A stretch of DNA of 64,000 nucleotides from Pseudomonadota bacterium. GTDB lineage: Bacteria > Pseudomonadota > Alphaproteobacteria > Dongiales > Dongiaceae. The translations under genes and the position numbers were made by a program. Under the pieces are notes generated by a model. That model was not told the DNA's origin. It searched no databases and worked only from the letters and a program-made list of their open reading frames with translations. The DNA lies in the NCBI GenBank assembly GCA_016183985.1, contig JACPDN010000006.1:1550001-1614000 (forward strand), in the 5' to 3' direction. Of this stretch, positions 7,706 through 15,393 are shown piece by piece (within the stretch, counting starts at the first letter, position 1; each line of letters opens with the position of its first letter).

Positions 7706-8008
7706 ATGCGTATGGCAGCCAAGCCCCTTACCATCATCGCCCAGGTCCAGGCCCATCCCGGCAAGGAAGACGAACTCCTTGCCGCCCAGCGGGAATTGGT
7801 GGCGGGCGTCGTCAAGGAGCCGGGCTGCATCCGCTATGAGCTCCATGTCTCCAACGAGAAAAAGGGCCGTGTCGTCTTCGTCGAGAGTTGGGAAAGCTTC
7901 GATTTGTGGCAGGACCATATGAAGGCGCCCGCCCTGGCTGCTTTCCGAGCCAAGGCCGGCCATCTGGTTGCCGAGACGATCCTCGACCAGATGACCCCGG
8001 ACCGCTGA
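7706..8008 (+). CDS. Antibiotic biosynthesis monooxygenase (ABM/YgiN-like) protein
   Basis: A 100-residue ferredoxin-like ABM-domain protein: TIIAQVQAHPGKEDELLAAQRELVAGVVKEPGCIRYELH, then VVFVESWESFDLWQDHMKAP. YgiN-type members oxidise quinols or other aromatic substrates without a cofactor, usually as dimers. ATG 7706 abuts the stop of the lipoprotein gene; ATG 7712, in the same frame and with better spacing from GGAG at about 7699, is an alternative that removes two residues. Cytoplasmic; substrate unknown. Confidence 0.85.
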   Translation: MRMAAKPLTIIAQVQAHPGKEDELLAAQRELVAGVVKEPGCIRYELHVSNEKKGRVVFVESWESFDLWQDHMKAPALAAFRAKAGHLVAETILDQMTPDR

Positions 8009-8041
8009 AGAAGAAACACCGGACCTCGCGCCACCCGCACC

Positions 8042-9019
8042 CTATTTCATCTTCTGCAGCTTGCAGACGAAGATTGACGGCTCGCCGGTGCGATTGGGCG
8101 GCACCACTTTCTGCGGATCGACTTGGCAAGGCCGATACGCTTCCTTGCGGATGAATATCTCCGGCCACAGCGACCGAAGAACCGGGAATATGGCTTCGGT
8201 CGTCGCCGATTGCTTGACGCCGGCGATATGGACCTCGGCGGCACTCGGCGACGAGCGGATGAGGAGCATTGTCGGCGGTTCCGGCAGGAAGAAGTTGCGC
8301 CATTGATCGCCGAGCCAGTTCGCATCGATATTCTTGGCATAAGGCTGCGAAAGATCGCCCTGCCTTTGTGCCCGCAGCACATCGCCCGGCGTGCCGAAAA
8401 TCGTAAAGATCGGCGCCATCGTCGCGCCATTGGCAGGGTCTCGCTGATAGACGTCGACTCCGGCCCAGGTCAGCCAGCGCGTCAGATGCTGCTGCGCACC
8501 GACAGCATCGGCCAGCATCAAATAGGCCTGCGGCGGCAGGCTGATCGTGGCAACACCATCTGCGACAGTGATGGGCACGCCGGTCGGCTCGGTGACGCCC
8601 TCAAGTACCAGCGTCAGCTTGTCAGGCATCGCATGATCATGGGCGACGAGGCGCGACCAGGTTACCTGCGCCTCACCCGCGCTGGCGCCGGCCGGCAGTG
8701 CCACGCTGTAGAGCGGCCGCTCCTGCAGGCTGGAAATGCCGACATCCATTGTCTCTGGCATGGCATCGCGGTCGATCTCGATCGGATCGCCCAACATGCC
8801 GACAGGCCGGCCGCGGACAAAAATCAGCGGCACCGGCAGCGCACCGCTTGCCTGCAGGTCGGCAATCCTCTGACGCATCGCCCCGTCAACGCCGGACCAG
8901 TCGAATTGCACGGCGACGGTATCCGCCTGCGCTAAGGTGGCATTGCCGAACGCGCACAAAAAAACGGCTGCGACCAGCACAGTCCTTGGCAAATGGCGCA
9001 ACTGAGACCAAGCGTTCAT
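8042..9019 (-). CDS. Secreted hypothetical protein, no recognised family
   Basis: A 325-residue protein with a signal peptide (about 1-33, LPRTVLVAAVFLCAFGNATLAQA) and no catalytic motif I recognise. Early in the mature part lies LIFVRGRPVGMLGDPIEIDRDAMPE, which loosely resembles a glutaredoxin-like or TraW-type segment but lacks a CxxC. Later features are SLPPQAYLMLADAVG and a VHIAGVKQSATTEAIFPVLRSLWPE region. Two cysteines near the C-terminus (CQ...VCKL) may form a disulfide. Start 9019 gives the best signal peptide; a longer frame to 9118 would bury it. It is convergent with the ABM gene. Function unknown. Confidence 0.7.
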   Translation of the reverse strand: MNAWSQLRHLPRTVLVAAVFLCAFGNATLAQADTVAVQFDWSGVDGAMRQRIADLQASGALPVPLIFVRGRPVGMLGDPIEIDRDAMPETMDVGISSLQERPLYSVALPAGASAGEAQVTWSRLVAHDHAMPDKLTLVLEGVTEPTGVPITVADGVATISLPPQAYLMLADAVGAQQHLTRWLTWAGVDVYQRDPANGATMAPIFTIFGTPGDVLRAQRQGDLSQPYAKNIDANWLGDQWRNFFLPEPPTMLLIRSSPSAAEVHIAGVKQSATTEAIFPVLRSLWPEIFIRKEAYRPCQVDPQKVVPPNRTGEPSIFVCKLQKMK

Positions 9020-9143
9020 ATGGCGGCTCTCGGCACTCGGCAACCCGCGAGTAGCAGTATACAGGCATTCCGCGAGGCAGGGAATTTGCTGCAGCCGAAA
9101 ATTTGCCTGGACAGGCATGTCAGGCCCAAGACAAGCTCACACC

Positions 9144-9662
9144 ATGGCGAGCTGGCACGGGTCAAAAGGCAGCATCGAAGCCCTGCATCGGTATTGGCAC
9201 AGCCGCGCCGGCGGCCTGGCCCCGCAGCGCAATGACATCGAGCCGGCCGATATCAAGCCGCTGCTGCCCTTCCTCTATATCGTGAGATTCGAACGTGACC
9301 CCTTTCGCGTCCGCTACGTCCTGACCGGCACCGAGGCCGACCGCTGGAACGGTTTCAGCCTGACCGGCCGCTATATCGACGAGTTCCTGAAGGTCGACCT
9401 CCACGGCGCCAATCGCATCCTGCTCGACGCCTATGCCCGCGCCTTCGAAACCGCGGCACCCGTGTTCGGCACCTATACCTGGCCGACGCGCGCTGGCTAC
9501 AAACTGGAAGTGCGCTTCGGCATGTTCCCCTTGCGCATCGGCGAGCGGGTCGAGCAATGCCTGGCCATCGAAGACTATTCCGGCTTCCCGCCGGAGATTG
9601 CCGATGACGGCATACCGTTCGAGGATCCATTGCCGAAAGCACCCAACCTCACCAAATCCTAG
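9144..9662 (+). CDS. PAS_5-domain protein, copy 1
   Basis: A 172-residue single-domain protein of the PAS_5 family found in alphaproteobacteria: ALHRYWHSRAGGLAPQRNDIEPADIKPLLPFLYIVRFERDPFRVRYVLTG is the typical opening, then TGRYIDEFL and a C-terminal PLRIGERVEQCLAIEDYS. No output domain is attached, so it is a stand-alone sensor or binding module of unknown ligand. A second member lies at 12482-12976. The start is uncertain: ATG 9144 has no clear ribosome site, while in-frame ATG 9117 follows GGACAGG and would add nine residues. Confidence 0.82.
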   Translation: MASWHGSKGSIEALHRYWHSRAGGLAPQRNDIEPADIKPLLPFLYIVRFERDPFRVRYVLTGTEADRWNGFSLTGRYIDEFLKVDLHGANRILLDAYARAFETAAPVFGTYTWPTRAGYKLEVRFGMFPLRIGERVEQCLAIEDYSGFPPEIADDGIPFEDPLPKAPNLTKS

Positions 9663-9807
9663 GCCCTGATTCGCGCGCGCCGATTTCACACCGATACGCG
9701 CCGCGTTCCCCCATTTCGACATGCATGCGATGCGCGGGCGGCCTCTACCGGCTGTCACAAGGCGACCTTATGTTGCATCGCACCTATCACCATGGAAGCA
9801 GACCCGG

Positions 9808-11031
9808 ATGCGCCCTGAACCGCGGCGGCACGAAACCAATGACCTTACTTCAGGGAAGGACACGGGCGGCATCTCCCGCGCCACGACCTTCCTGATGGCG
9901 GCAGCCTGCGGCCTCATTGCCGCCAATCTCTATTACGCCCAACCATTGGTGAAACCGATCAGCGAGAGCCTAGGGCTTTCGCCGAACATTGCCGGCTTTC
10001 TCGTCACCATGACGCAGATCGGCTATGGCATCGGCCTGCTTCTCATCGTGCCCCTCGGCGATCTCATCGAGAATCGCCGCCTCATCCTCAGCGTGATGGG
10101 GCTGGCGACCGCGGCATTGGTCACGGCGGCCTTCTCGACCCATGCTGCGATGTTCCTGCCCGCCGCCCTCTTCATCGGCATCGGCTCCTGCGCGGTGCAG
10201 ATTCTGGTGCCTTTCGCGGCACATCTCGCCCCCGAAGCCAAGCGCGGCCAGGTCGTCGGCAATGTCATGAGCGGTCTGATGTTTGGCATCATGATGGCGC
10301 GTCCCATTGCCAGCTTCATCACCGAACTGAGTTCCTGGCATGTGGTCTATTTCTATTCGATCGCTGTCATGTTGGTGCTGGGGATCGTCTTGTCGCGCGC
10401 GCTGCCGCAGCGTTTCCCAACCTCGCACATGAAGTATGGCGACCTGCTCTTCTCCATGGCGCGTCTTGCCTTGAAGACCCCGGTCCTGCAGCGCCGCGCG
10501 CTCTATCAGGCGGCGATGTTCGGCGCCTTCAGCCTGTTTTGGACGGCGACCCCCTTGCTGCTGGCCAGTCCCGCCTTCGGCATCAGCCAGGCCGGCATCG
10601 CGCTCTTTGCGCTGGCCGGTGTCGCCGGGACCATTGCGGCACCCATAGCCGGTCGCCTGGCCGATCGCGGCATGACGCGCCTCGCATCGGCGCTCGCCAT
10701 GGGCATGGCAGCGCTCTCGTTCCTGATGACGCTGGTCGTTGCGCCCGGCTCGACCTTGTCGCTGGCCCTGCTGGTGGTGGCGGCCCTGGTGCTCGATTTC
10801 GGCGTCACCGCCAATGTCGTGCTTGGCCAGCGCGCCATCTATAGCCTGGGTGCCGAATATCGCAGCCGCCTCAACGGCCTCTACATGGCGACCTTCTTCA
10901 TGGGCGGTGCTGCCGGATCGGCCATCGGTGCCTGGGCCTTCGCCCAAGGCGGCTGGACCCTCACCGCCTGGATCGGCTTTGCCCTGCCACTCGCCGCCGC
11001 CCTCTATTTCGCAACGGAAAAGCGGCGCTAG
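9808..11031 (+). CDS. MFS transporter (DHA1-like exporter)
   Basis: About 407 residues with twelve hydrophobic segments in two six-helix halves. The opening FLMAAACGLIAANLYYAQPL is characteristic of the drug/arabinose-efflux-like branch of the major facilitator superfamily. The loop 2-3 motif appears as PLGDLIENRRLI and its second-half relative as IAGRLADRGMTRLAS. Likely an inner-membrane proton-driven exporter of small organic compounds; the substrate is unknown. ATG 9808 was chosen because upstream ATG codons add a polar, unconserved extension. Its TAG stop shares four bases (CTAG, 11028-11031) with the convergent pentapeptide gene. Confidence 0.87.
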   Translation: MRPEPRRHETNDLTSGKDTGGISRATTFLMAAACGLIAANLYYAQPLVKPISESLGLSPNIAGFLVTMTQIGYGIGLLLIVPLGDLIENRRLILSVMGLATAALVTAAFSTHAAMFLPAALFIGIGSCAVQILVPFAAHLAPEAKRGQVVGNVMSGLMFGIMMARPIASFITELSSWHVVYFYSIAVMLVLGIVLSRALPQRFPTSHMKYGDLLFSMARLALKTPVLQRRALYQAAMFGAFSLFWTATPLLLASPAFGISQAGIALFALAGVAGTIAAPIAGRLADRGMTRLASALAMGMAALSFLMTLVVAPGSTLSLALLVVAALVLDFGVTANVVLGQRAIYSLGAEYRSRLNGLYMATFFMGGAAGSAIGAWAFAQGGWTLTAWIGFALPLAAALYFATEKRR

Positions 11032-12362
11032 GCTTTAGGCTTCTTCATCGCCCGCGAGATGGTGGCACCTTCCAGCAGCGTGCCGTCGAGATTGGCACCG
11101 GTGAAGTCGGCCTCTTCCAGCCGCGCCTGGGTCATGCGGGTCGGCCATTCGCGCGTGCTGCCATCCGGCAAGACCGCCGATTGCTTGCCAAGATCGGCAT
11201 CGCGGAAGCTCGCCCGCCGGGCGATGATCTCGCCCAAATCGCCACCCTTGAGATCGGCACCGTCGAAACGGGCACCGGTCATGTCGGCGCGATTGAAGTT
11301 TGCCAGCGACAGCAGCGTCTTTTCAAAGCGCGCCGCCCGAAGCTTGGCGCGGGCAAAGACGGCACCGGTCAGATTGTGGCCCGAGAAATCGCTCCCCGAC
11401 AGGTCCTTCTCGGTGAAGTCGGCGCGTGCGCCCTTGGCGCCCGAGGTCTCGACCCAGACCTCATGCGCCTTGATCATCGCCTGCAATGAAGCCGCGGCCT
11501 CCGCCGAATCGTCGACATTGATCGTATCGGTCACGTCGAGCTGATCGAAGACCGCGCGCGTCAGGTCGACACCGAAGATATTGGCGTCCTTCAGAATGGC
11601 GCCGGCCAGTTGCGCCTTCTCAAGCAATGCCCGATTGAGCAGCGCCCCGGTCAGGTTGCAGCGACGCAGATTCGCCCCGCGCAGATCGGCATCTTTGAGC
11701 GAGCAGCCAGTAAGGTCGGCCTCGGAAAGATCGGCCTGGCGCAAGACCGCCCCGGACAGATCCGTCCGACGGATGAGCGCGTGATGCAGTTTGGCGCCCG
11801 CAAGATCCGCGCGCTTCATGCTGAGCCGCTCATCCATCCCCGGCTCGATTCTGAGCTGCGCCGGCGCCACCACGCCGCCGAAGCTCACCATCAACGAGCC
11901 GTCGCGAAAATCAGCCTGCGCCAACCGCGCCTCGGTGAAATCGGCGCCGGCAAGCTGCGCGCCACGAAAATCGGCCTTGCGGCAATCGGCGCGCACGAAA
12001 TCCGAACCCACCAGATTGGCGCCGAAGAGATCGGCCTCGGCGAGTTTCGCCAGTGTGAAATTGCAGCGCAAGAATTGCGCACCGGTCAGCTTGGCGCCAC
12101 TGAGATCGACGCCGCTAAAATCCAGCTCCCGATAGGTGCGCAACGTGAGATCGGCGCGCTGGCCGTCGCGATGATTCTTCAGCCAGCGCCCATGCGCGAC
12201 GATTGCCTCGCGCAGGAATCCGTCCCGCGACACTTGCTCCAAGCCTGGCTCCTCTCCCCGTTCGCCGCACACCCCACCCAAATGGCAGGCGGCGCCCAGG
12301 AGCCTCGTTGTTTCTGCTGGCATCATCATGCACGCCTTCAGCCCCAATTGCGACAGGAGCAT
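11028..12362 (-). CDS. Long pentapeptide-repeat protein
   Basis: A 444-residue protein. After a roughly 80-residue N-terminal region, most of the chain is A(D/N)LxG/F pentapeptides: for example LDFSGVDLSGAKLTGAQFLR and later ADLSEADLTGCSLKDADL. These form a right-handed quadrilateral beta helix. At least three blocks are separated by non-repeat inserts, one around SFGGVVAPAQLRIEPGMDE and one around AAASLQAMIKAHEVW. There is no signal peptide, so it is probably cytoplasmic. Pentapeptide proteins include gyrase-protecting DNA mimics, but this length and the inserts do not match Qnr/MfpA. Start 12362 has GGCGGA 5 bases upstream. Function unknown. Confidence 0.88.
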   Translation of the reverse strand: MLLSQLGLKACMMMPAETTRLLGAACHLGGVCGERGEEPGLEQVSRDGFLREAIVAHGRWLKNHRDGQRADLTLRTYRELDFSGVDLSGAKLTGAQFLRCNFTLAKLAEADLFGANLVGSDFVRADCRKADFRGAQLAGADFTEARLAQADFRDGSLMVSFGGVVAPAQLRIEPGMDERLSMKRADLAGAKLHHALIRRTDLSGAVLRQADLSEADLTGCSLKDADLRGANLRRCNLTGALLNRALLEKAQLAGAILKDANIFGVDLTRAVFDQLDVTDTINVDDSAEAAASLQAMIKAHEVWVETSGAKGARADFTEKDLSGSDFSGHNLTGAVFARAKLRAARFEKTLLSLANFNRADMTGARFDGADLKGGDLGEIIARRASFRDADLGKQSAVLPDGSTREWPTRMTQARLEEADFTGANLDGTLLEGATISRAMKKPKA

Positions 12363-12481
12363 GTTCCGCCATGTTTTATTGTGCAGTGCCGTTCTCACGC
12401 CTCGCAACTGCTCAGCGACCGTTGCTCGCAATGGGCAACGCGCCTTGCGCGCAGCGGACAATGTCCTTGCGCGCGCCGCGA

Positions 12482-12976
12482 TCAGCTCAACGCCTTGCGT
12501 TCGATGGGTAGCATGGCAATAGCCAGCATGCCGATCTTAAGCGGGTCGGTCGGATCGGCGAGCGGTAGCGTCAGCACGTCATAGATAAGACGCTGGCGGT
12601 TCATCACCAGATCGCGCTCGGCATAACGCGGCACGCGCCCATCCACTGCCGTGGTATAGGCCTGGACGACGAAGGGCGCATATTCGTCCGGCAACAACTG
12701 GTCGGCATATTTGCCGGTGTAATCGCCATCGCCGAAATAATTCACCAGGCCGCTGCCATAGAGCCGGAAGCGAAAACGCGGCGAGCGCGCCGGATCGGTG
12801 TACTCGACGTCGACCAGAATCACATAGCCCAGCACATAGCGGAAATCGAGCGGATCGAGATCGGCGCGCATCGGCATCTCGCGCCTGCCAGCCTTCGCAC
12901 GCCAATAGGCGAAGAACCGCTGCAGATACGGATGACGAATCGTTCTGGCAAACGTGTCAGCATCGAATGCGGCCAT
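12482..12976 (-). CDS. PAS_5-domain protein, copy 2
   Basis: A 164-residue PAS_5 protein: HPYLQRFFAYWRAKAGRREMPMRADLDPLDFRYVLGYVILVDV is the family opening, followed by RFRFRLYGSGLVNYFGDGDYTGKYADQL and a closing strand IYDVLTLPLADPTDPLKIGMLA. It is more typical of the family than the copy at 9144-9662, with which it shares the layout but limited identity. It is a single domain without an effector, so its partner and ligand are unknown. Start 12976 gives the usual family length; upstream open frame belongs to the antisense of the esterase gene. Confidence 0.85.
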   Translation of the reverse strand: MAAFDADTFARTIRHPYLQRFFAYWRAKAGRREMPMRADLDPLDFRYVLGYVILVDVEYTDPARSPRFRFRLYGSGLVNYFGDGDYTGKYADQLLPDEYAPFVVQAYTTAVDGRVPRYAERDLVMNRQRLIYDVLTLPLADPTDPLKIGMLAIAMLPIERKALS

Positions 12977-13044
12977 ACCTGCGCCCGGCGGCCTCCCCAA
13001 ATATCGCCAGCAAGCATAAGGAGGGAGGCCGGCTGCAGCAAGTC

Positions 13045-13887
13045 TTAGACCCGCCAACCAAGCTCGCGCATGAAAGCTTCGACGCGCTCGGTATAGGCCG
13101 ATGGCAGGCCAAGCTCGCTGTTGATCTCCCCATGGCTCATGGCCTCCGGCTGCACCTCCATCTTGGCGCCGAATTCGGCGACCTTGCGGGCGAGCGCGCG
13201 GTTCTGCGGGCACGATTCCAGCGATCGCTGCCGGCAGATGCCGAGCAGCGGCGGCGTTGGCCCCTTCAAGCGGTGATAGGGGGAGGCCGCTTCCCACGCG
13301 GCCGGATCCTTGCCGAAGGCATCGTCATAGAGCCTCAGATGCCGCGCCTTCATGATCTGCGGCACGCTCATGGCGCCGCTGTCGAGCGAGATCGTGCCCT
13401 TCCATGGATGCGCACCCTTGGCGGTCGCAATCTCCGGCGCGCTGTTGATGAGCGTCACCAGATGGGCACCGGCGGAGTGTCCCATCAGAATGACATTGTC
13501 GGGATCGCCGCCCCAGGAAGGCGCCAGTTGCTGCACCTTCACCAAAGCGGTGGCGACATCATCGGCTTCCATCACCGGCGTCACGGCGTCGTCCATGCGG
13601 TAATTGACGCTGACGAAGATGATCCCCTTGGGGATCCAGCGCGCGACCTTGTTGTCGACGACGCGGCCCATATCCTTGTCACCATGGCGCCAGCCACCGC
13701 CATGCACCATGAACAGGATCGGCGCATGGGCGGGACTGGCCGGCAGATAGACATCGAACTTCTGCGCCGAGTCCGTGCCATAAGCGACGTTCTTCTGAAG
13801 CGTCGCGCCGGCCGGCAGATTATCCGCCACAGCCTGAACAGCGAATCCCAGCAACGCCGCGCAGAACGCAAAACAGAGCCGCTTCAT
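13045..13887 (-). CDS. Exported alpha/beta-hydrolase (esterase/lipase family)
   Basis: A 280-residue hydrolase with signal peptide (about 1-22, MKRLCFAFCAALLGFAVQA). The oxyanion motif HGGGW and nucleophile elbow GHSAGAH mark the hormone-sensitive-lipase/carboxylesterase branch; the likely catalytic His is in EAMSHGEINSELG near the C-terminus. These enzymes cleave short-chain esters, and the export signal suggests a periplasmic location. Start 13887 has GGAG about 8 bases upstream and creates the signal peptide. It lies between PAS_5 copy 2 and the DUF559 gene, all on the same strand but with spacers of about 70 and 100 bases. Confidence 0.88.
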   Translation of the reverse strand: MKRLCFAFCAALLGFAVQAVADNLPAGATLQKNVAYGTDSAQKFDVYLPASPAHAPILFMVHGGGWRHGDKDMGRVVDNKVARWIPKGIIFVSVNYRMDDAVTPVMEADDVATALVKVQQLAPSWGGDPDNVILMGHSAGAHLVTLINSAPEIATAKGAHPWKGTISLDSGAMSVPQIMKARHLRLYDDAFGKDPAAWEAASPYHRLKGPTPPLLGICRQRSLESCPQNRALARKVAEFGAKMEVQPEAMSHGEINSELGLPSAYTERVEAFMRELGWRV

Positions 13888-13978
13888 GAACCCCGTCTCC
13901 GGTTTGATAAGTGATACGACTTGAACGATCTCACGGACCGGAATCCAAAATCCTGCGCCCAGAGCCACGAATAAAAAG

Positions 13979-14014
13979 CCCTCTCCCTTCAGGGGGAGGG
14001 TTGGGAGGGGGGCC
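13979..14014. repeat. REP-like palindrome, copy A1, overlapping the DUF559 3' end
   Basis: A hairpin of CCCTCTCCC / GGGGGAGGG with a TTCA loop, followed by TTGGGAGGGGGGC. Two more copies lie at 14423-14458 and 14488-14521. The coding frame of the DUF559 gene runs into this element, which supplies its last residues (PPSQPSP) and its stop codon. Confidence 0.8.
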
Positions 14015-14369
14015 TTGCCGCCGCATGTTCCATCAGTATCGACGCTACGACGCCATCGATGTTTCCTAAGACTTCGTTATTCCAAAACCGCAAGACGCTA
14101 TACCCGTGCTCTTTCAGCCACGCTGTGCGTGCCAGATCGCGGGCGTTTTCGGCATGCTGACCGCCGTCAACCTCAACAATCAACATCATCTTCGCACAGC
14201 AGAAATCGGCGATGAAGTGACCGATTGGCATCTGACGGCGAAAGTAATGCCCATCAAGCTGATTGCGCCGGAGCTTGCTCCACAGGAGTTTCTCTGCCTC
14301 TGTCATATCACCACGAAGTCGACGCGCTTGGCCGCGGGCCTTCGTTGTGGCGTGAAGATGAGACGGCAT
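13989..14369 (-). CDS. DUF559 (Vsr/restriction-endonuclease-like fold) protein
   Basis: A 126-residue DUF559 protein. The family pattern is complete: ARRLRGDMTEAEKLLWSKLRRNQLDGHYFRRQMPIGHFIADFCC, then the acidic core IVEVDGGQH and the end segment YSVLRFWNNEVLGNIDGVV. The Glu/Asp arrangement resembles the PD-(D/E)xK or Vsr endonuclease fold, so a DNA nicking role is plausible but unproven. ATG 14369 was chosen; a TTG at 14384 would add five residues. The C-terminal PPSQPSP is encoded by a REP-like palindrome, and an inverted pair of the same repeat lies just upstream. Confidence 0.88.
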   Translation of the reverse strand: MPSHLHATTKARGQARRLRGDMTEAEKLLWSKLRRNQLDGHYFRRQMPIGHFIADFCCAKMMLIVEVDGGQHAENARDLARTAWLKEHGYSVLRFWNNEVLGNIDGVVASILMEHAAARPPSQPSP

Positions 14370-14422
14370 GATTTGCTCTGACAAGAATTGCTGACGCTAT
14401 CAAGGACACGGAAGCTGAAACA

Positions 14423-14521
14423 CCCCCCTCCCTACCCTCCCCCTAAAGGGGGAGGGTTACTTAAGGAGACGCACCTCTCTCGTTTCTCCCTCCCCCTTCA
14501 GGGGGAGGGCAGGGAGGGGGG
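14423..14521. repeat. Inverted pair of REP-like palindromes (REPIN-like unit)
   Basis: Copy B, CCCCCCTCCCTACCC then a hairpin CTCCCCCTAAAGGGGGAG, is at 14423-14458. Copy A2, a CCTCCCCCTTCAGGGGGAGG hairpin then a CAGGGAGGGGGG tail, is at 14488-14521. The asymmetric tails point outward from a 29-base spacer, so the two form an inverted pair as in REPINs. The unit sits 54 bases upstream of the DUF559 start, and copy A1 overlaps that gene's end. Confidence 0.75.
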
Positions 14522-14569
14522 CGTCGCAGACAAATCCGATCTAAACTGACGCCGACTTACTGCCCTGGC

Positions 14570-15340
14570 CTATTGCGCCGTGTTCCCGCCATCCACCAGC
14601 ATGGCGTGGCCGGTCATGAAGCTGGCCTCATCGGAGGCGACGAAGGCCACCGCCTGGGCGATCTCATCGGGTTGGCCGACACGGCCCATGGGCATGGCCT
14701 CGCCGTTTTTCTTCAGACCCGCCGCTTTATCGTCGCCGCGATAGAGAATTCCGCCGACCAGCATCGGCGTCTCGACATCGCCGGGACAGACGGCATTGAC
14801 GCGGATGCCCTGGCGCGCGTGATCGATCGCCAGGGCCTTGGTCAGCATCACCACCGCCCCTTTCGAGGTGCAATAGGCAAGTTCACGCTTTCCCGCCACA
14901 AAGGCCCAGTCAGAGGCGATGTTGACGATCGCGCCGCCTTTGCCACTCTTCTCGAACTGCTGCACCATCTGCTTCACCGCGGCGCGGGAGAAACGGAAAA
15001 CGGCATCGATATTGACACCCATGACGCGGGCGAAATCATCGTCACTGGTTTCCAGGATATTGCCGCGATGGATGATGCCCGCATTGTTGACCAGGATATC
15101 CAGCCGCCCATGCCGTTCGACCGCACGCGCCACCAAACGTTCCGCCAGCCCCTTTTCCATGACGTCGCCCATCACAAAATCGCCGCCGGTCTTTTGCGCG
15201 AGCGTGCTACCTGCTTCGGCATTGCGTCCGGTGAGGATGAGCCGCGCACCTTCCGCTGCAAATCTCTCGGCAATGGCAAAGCCGATGCCCGAGGTGGCGC
15301 CCGTGATCAGCGCGACCTTGTTCTCCAATCTTCTCGTCAT
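14570..15340 (-). CDS. Short-chain dehydrogenase/reductase in the PhyH-LacI operon
   Basis: A 256-residue classical SDR of the FabG/glucose-dehydrogenase-like type: TGATSGIG at 14-21, NNAG near 86-89, Ser in NIASDWAF and YCTSK as the catalytic Tyr/Lys, then the C-terminal FMTGHAMLVDGGNT typical of complete enzymes. It should oxidise or reduce a hydroxyl or carbonyl on a small metabolite using NAD(P). AAGGGGAC lies just upstream of start 15340. It is the third gene of a minus-strand series PhyH, LacI, SDR with a 53-base gap after the regulator, suggesting one inducible catabolic operon. Confidence 0.9.
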   Translation of the reverse strand: MTRRLENKVALITGATSGIGFAIAERFAAEGARLILTGRNAEAGSTLAQKTGGDFVMGDVMEKGLAERLVARAVERHGRLDILVNNAGIIHRGNILETSDDDFARVMGVNIDAVFRFSRAAVKQMVQQFEKSGKGGAIVNIASDWAFVAGKRELAYCTSKGAVVMLTKALAIDHARQGIRVNAVCPGDVETPMLVGGILYRGDDKAAGLKKNGEAMPMGRVGQPDEIAQAVAFVASDEASFMTGHAMLVDGGNTAQ

Positions 15341-15393
15341 GATGTCCCCTTGGTCGATGATGCCCAGAACCGGGGACGGATCCTAGCGCAAGG

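Noticed and set aside
13045-13297. Extension of PAS_5 copy 2 upstream to 13297
   Set aside because: The extra residues are antisense shadow of the esterase gene, Arg/Gly/Ala-rich and without family match. The PAS_5 family begins close to residue 1 of the 12976 start.
14423-14521. Possible small CRISPR array
   Set aside because: Only two repeat copies, in inverted rather than direct orientation, with one 29-base spacer and no cas genes nearby.
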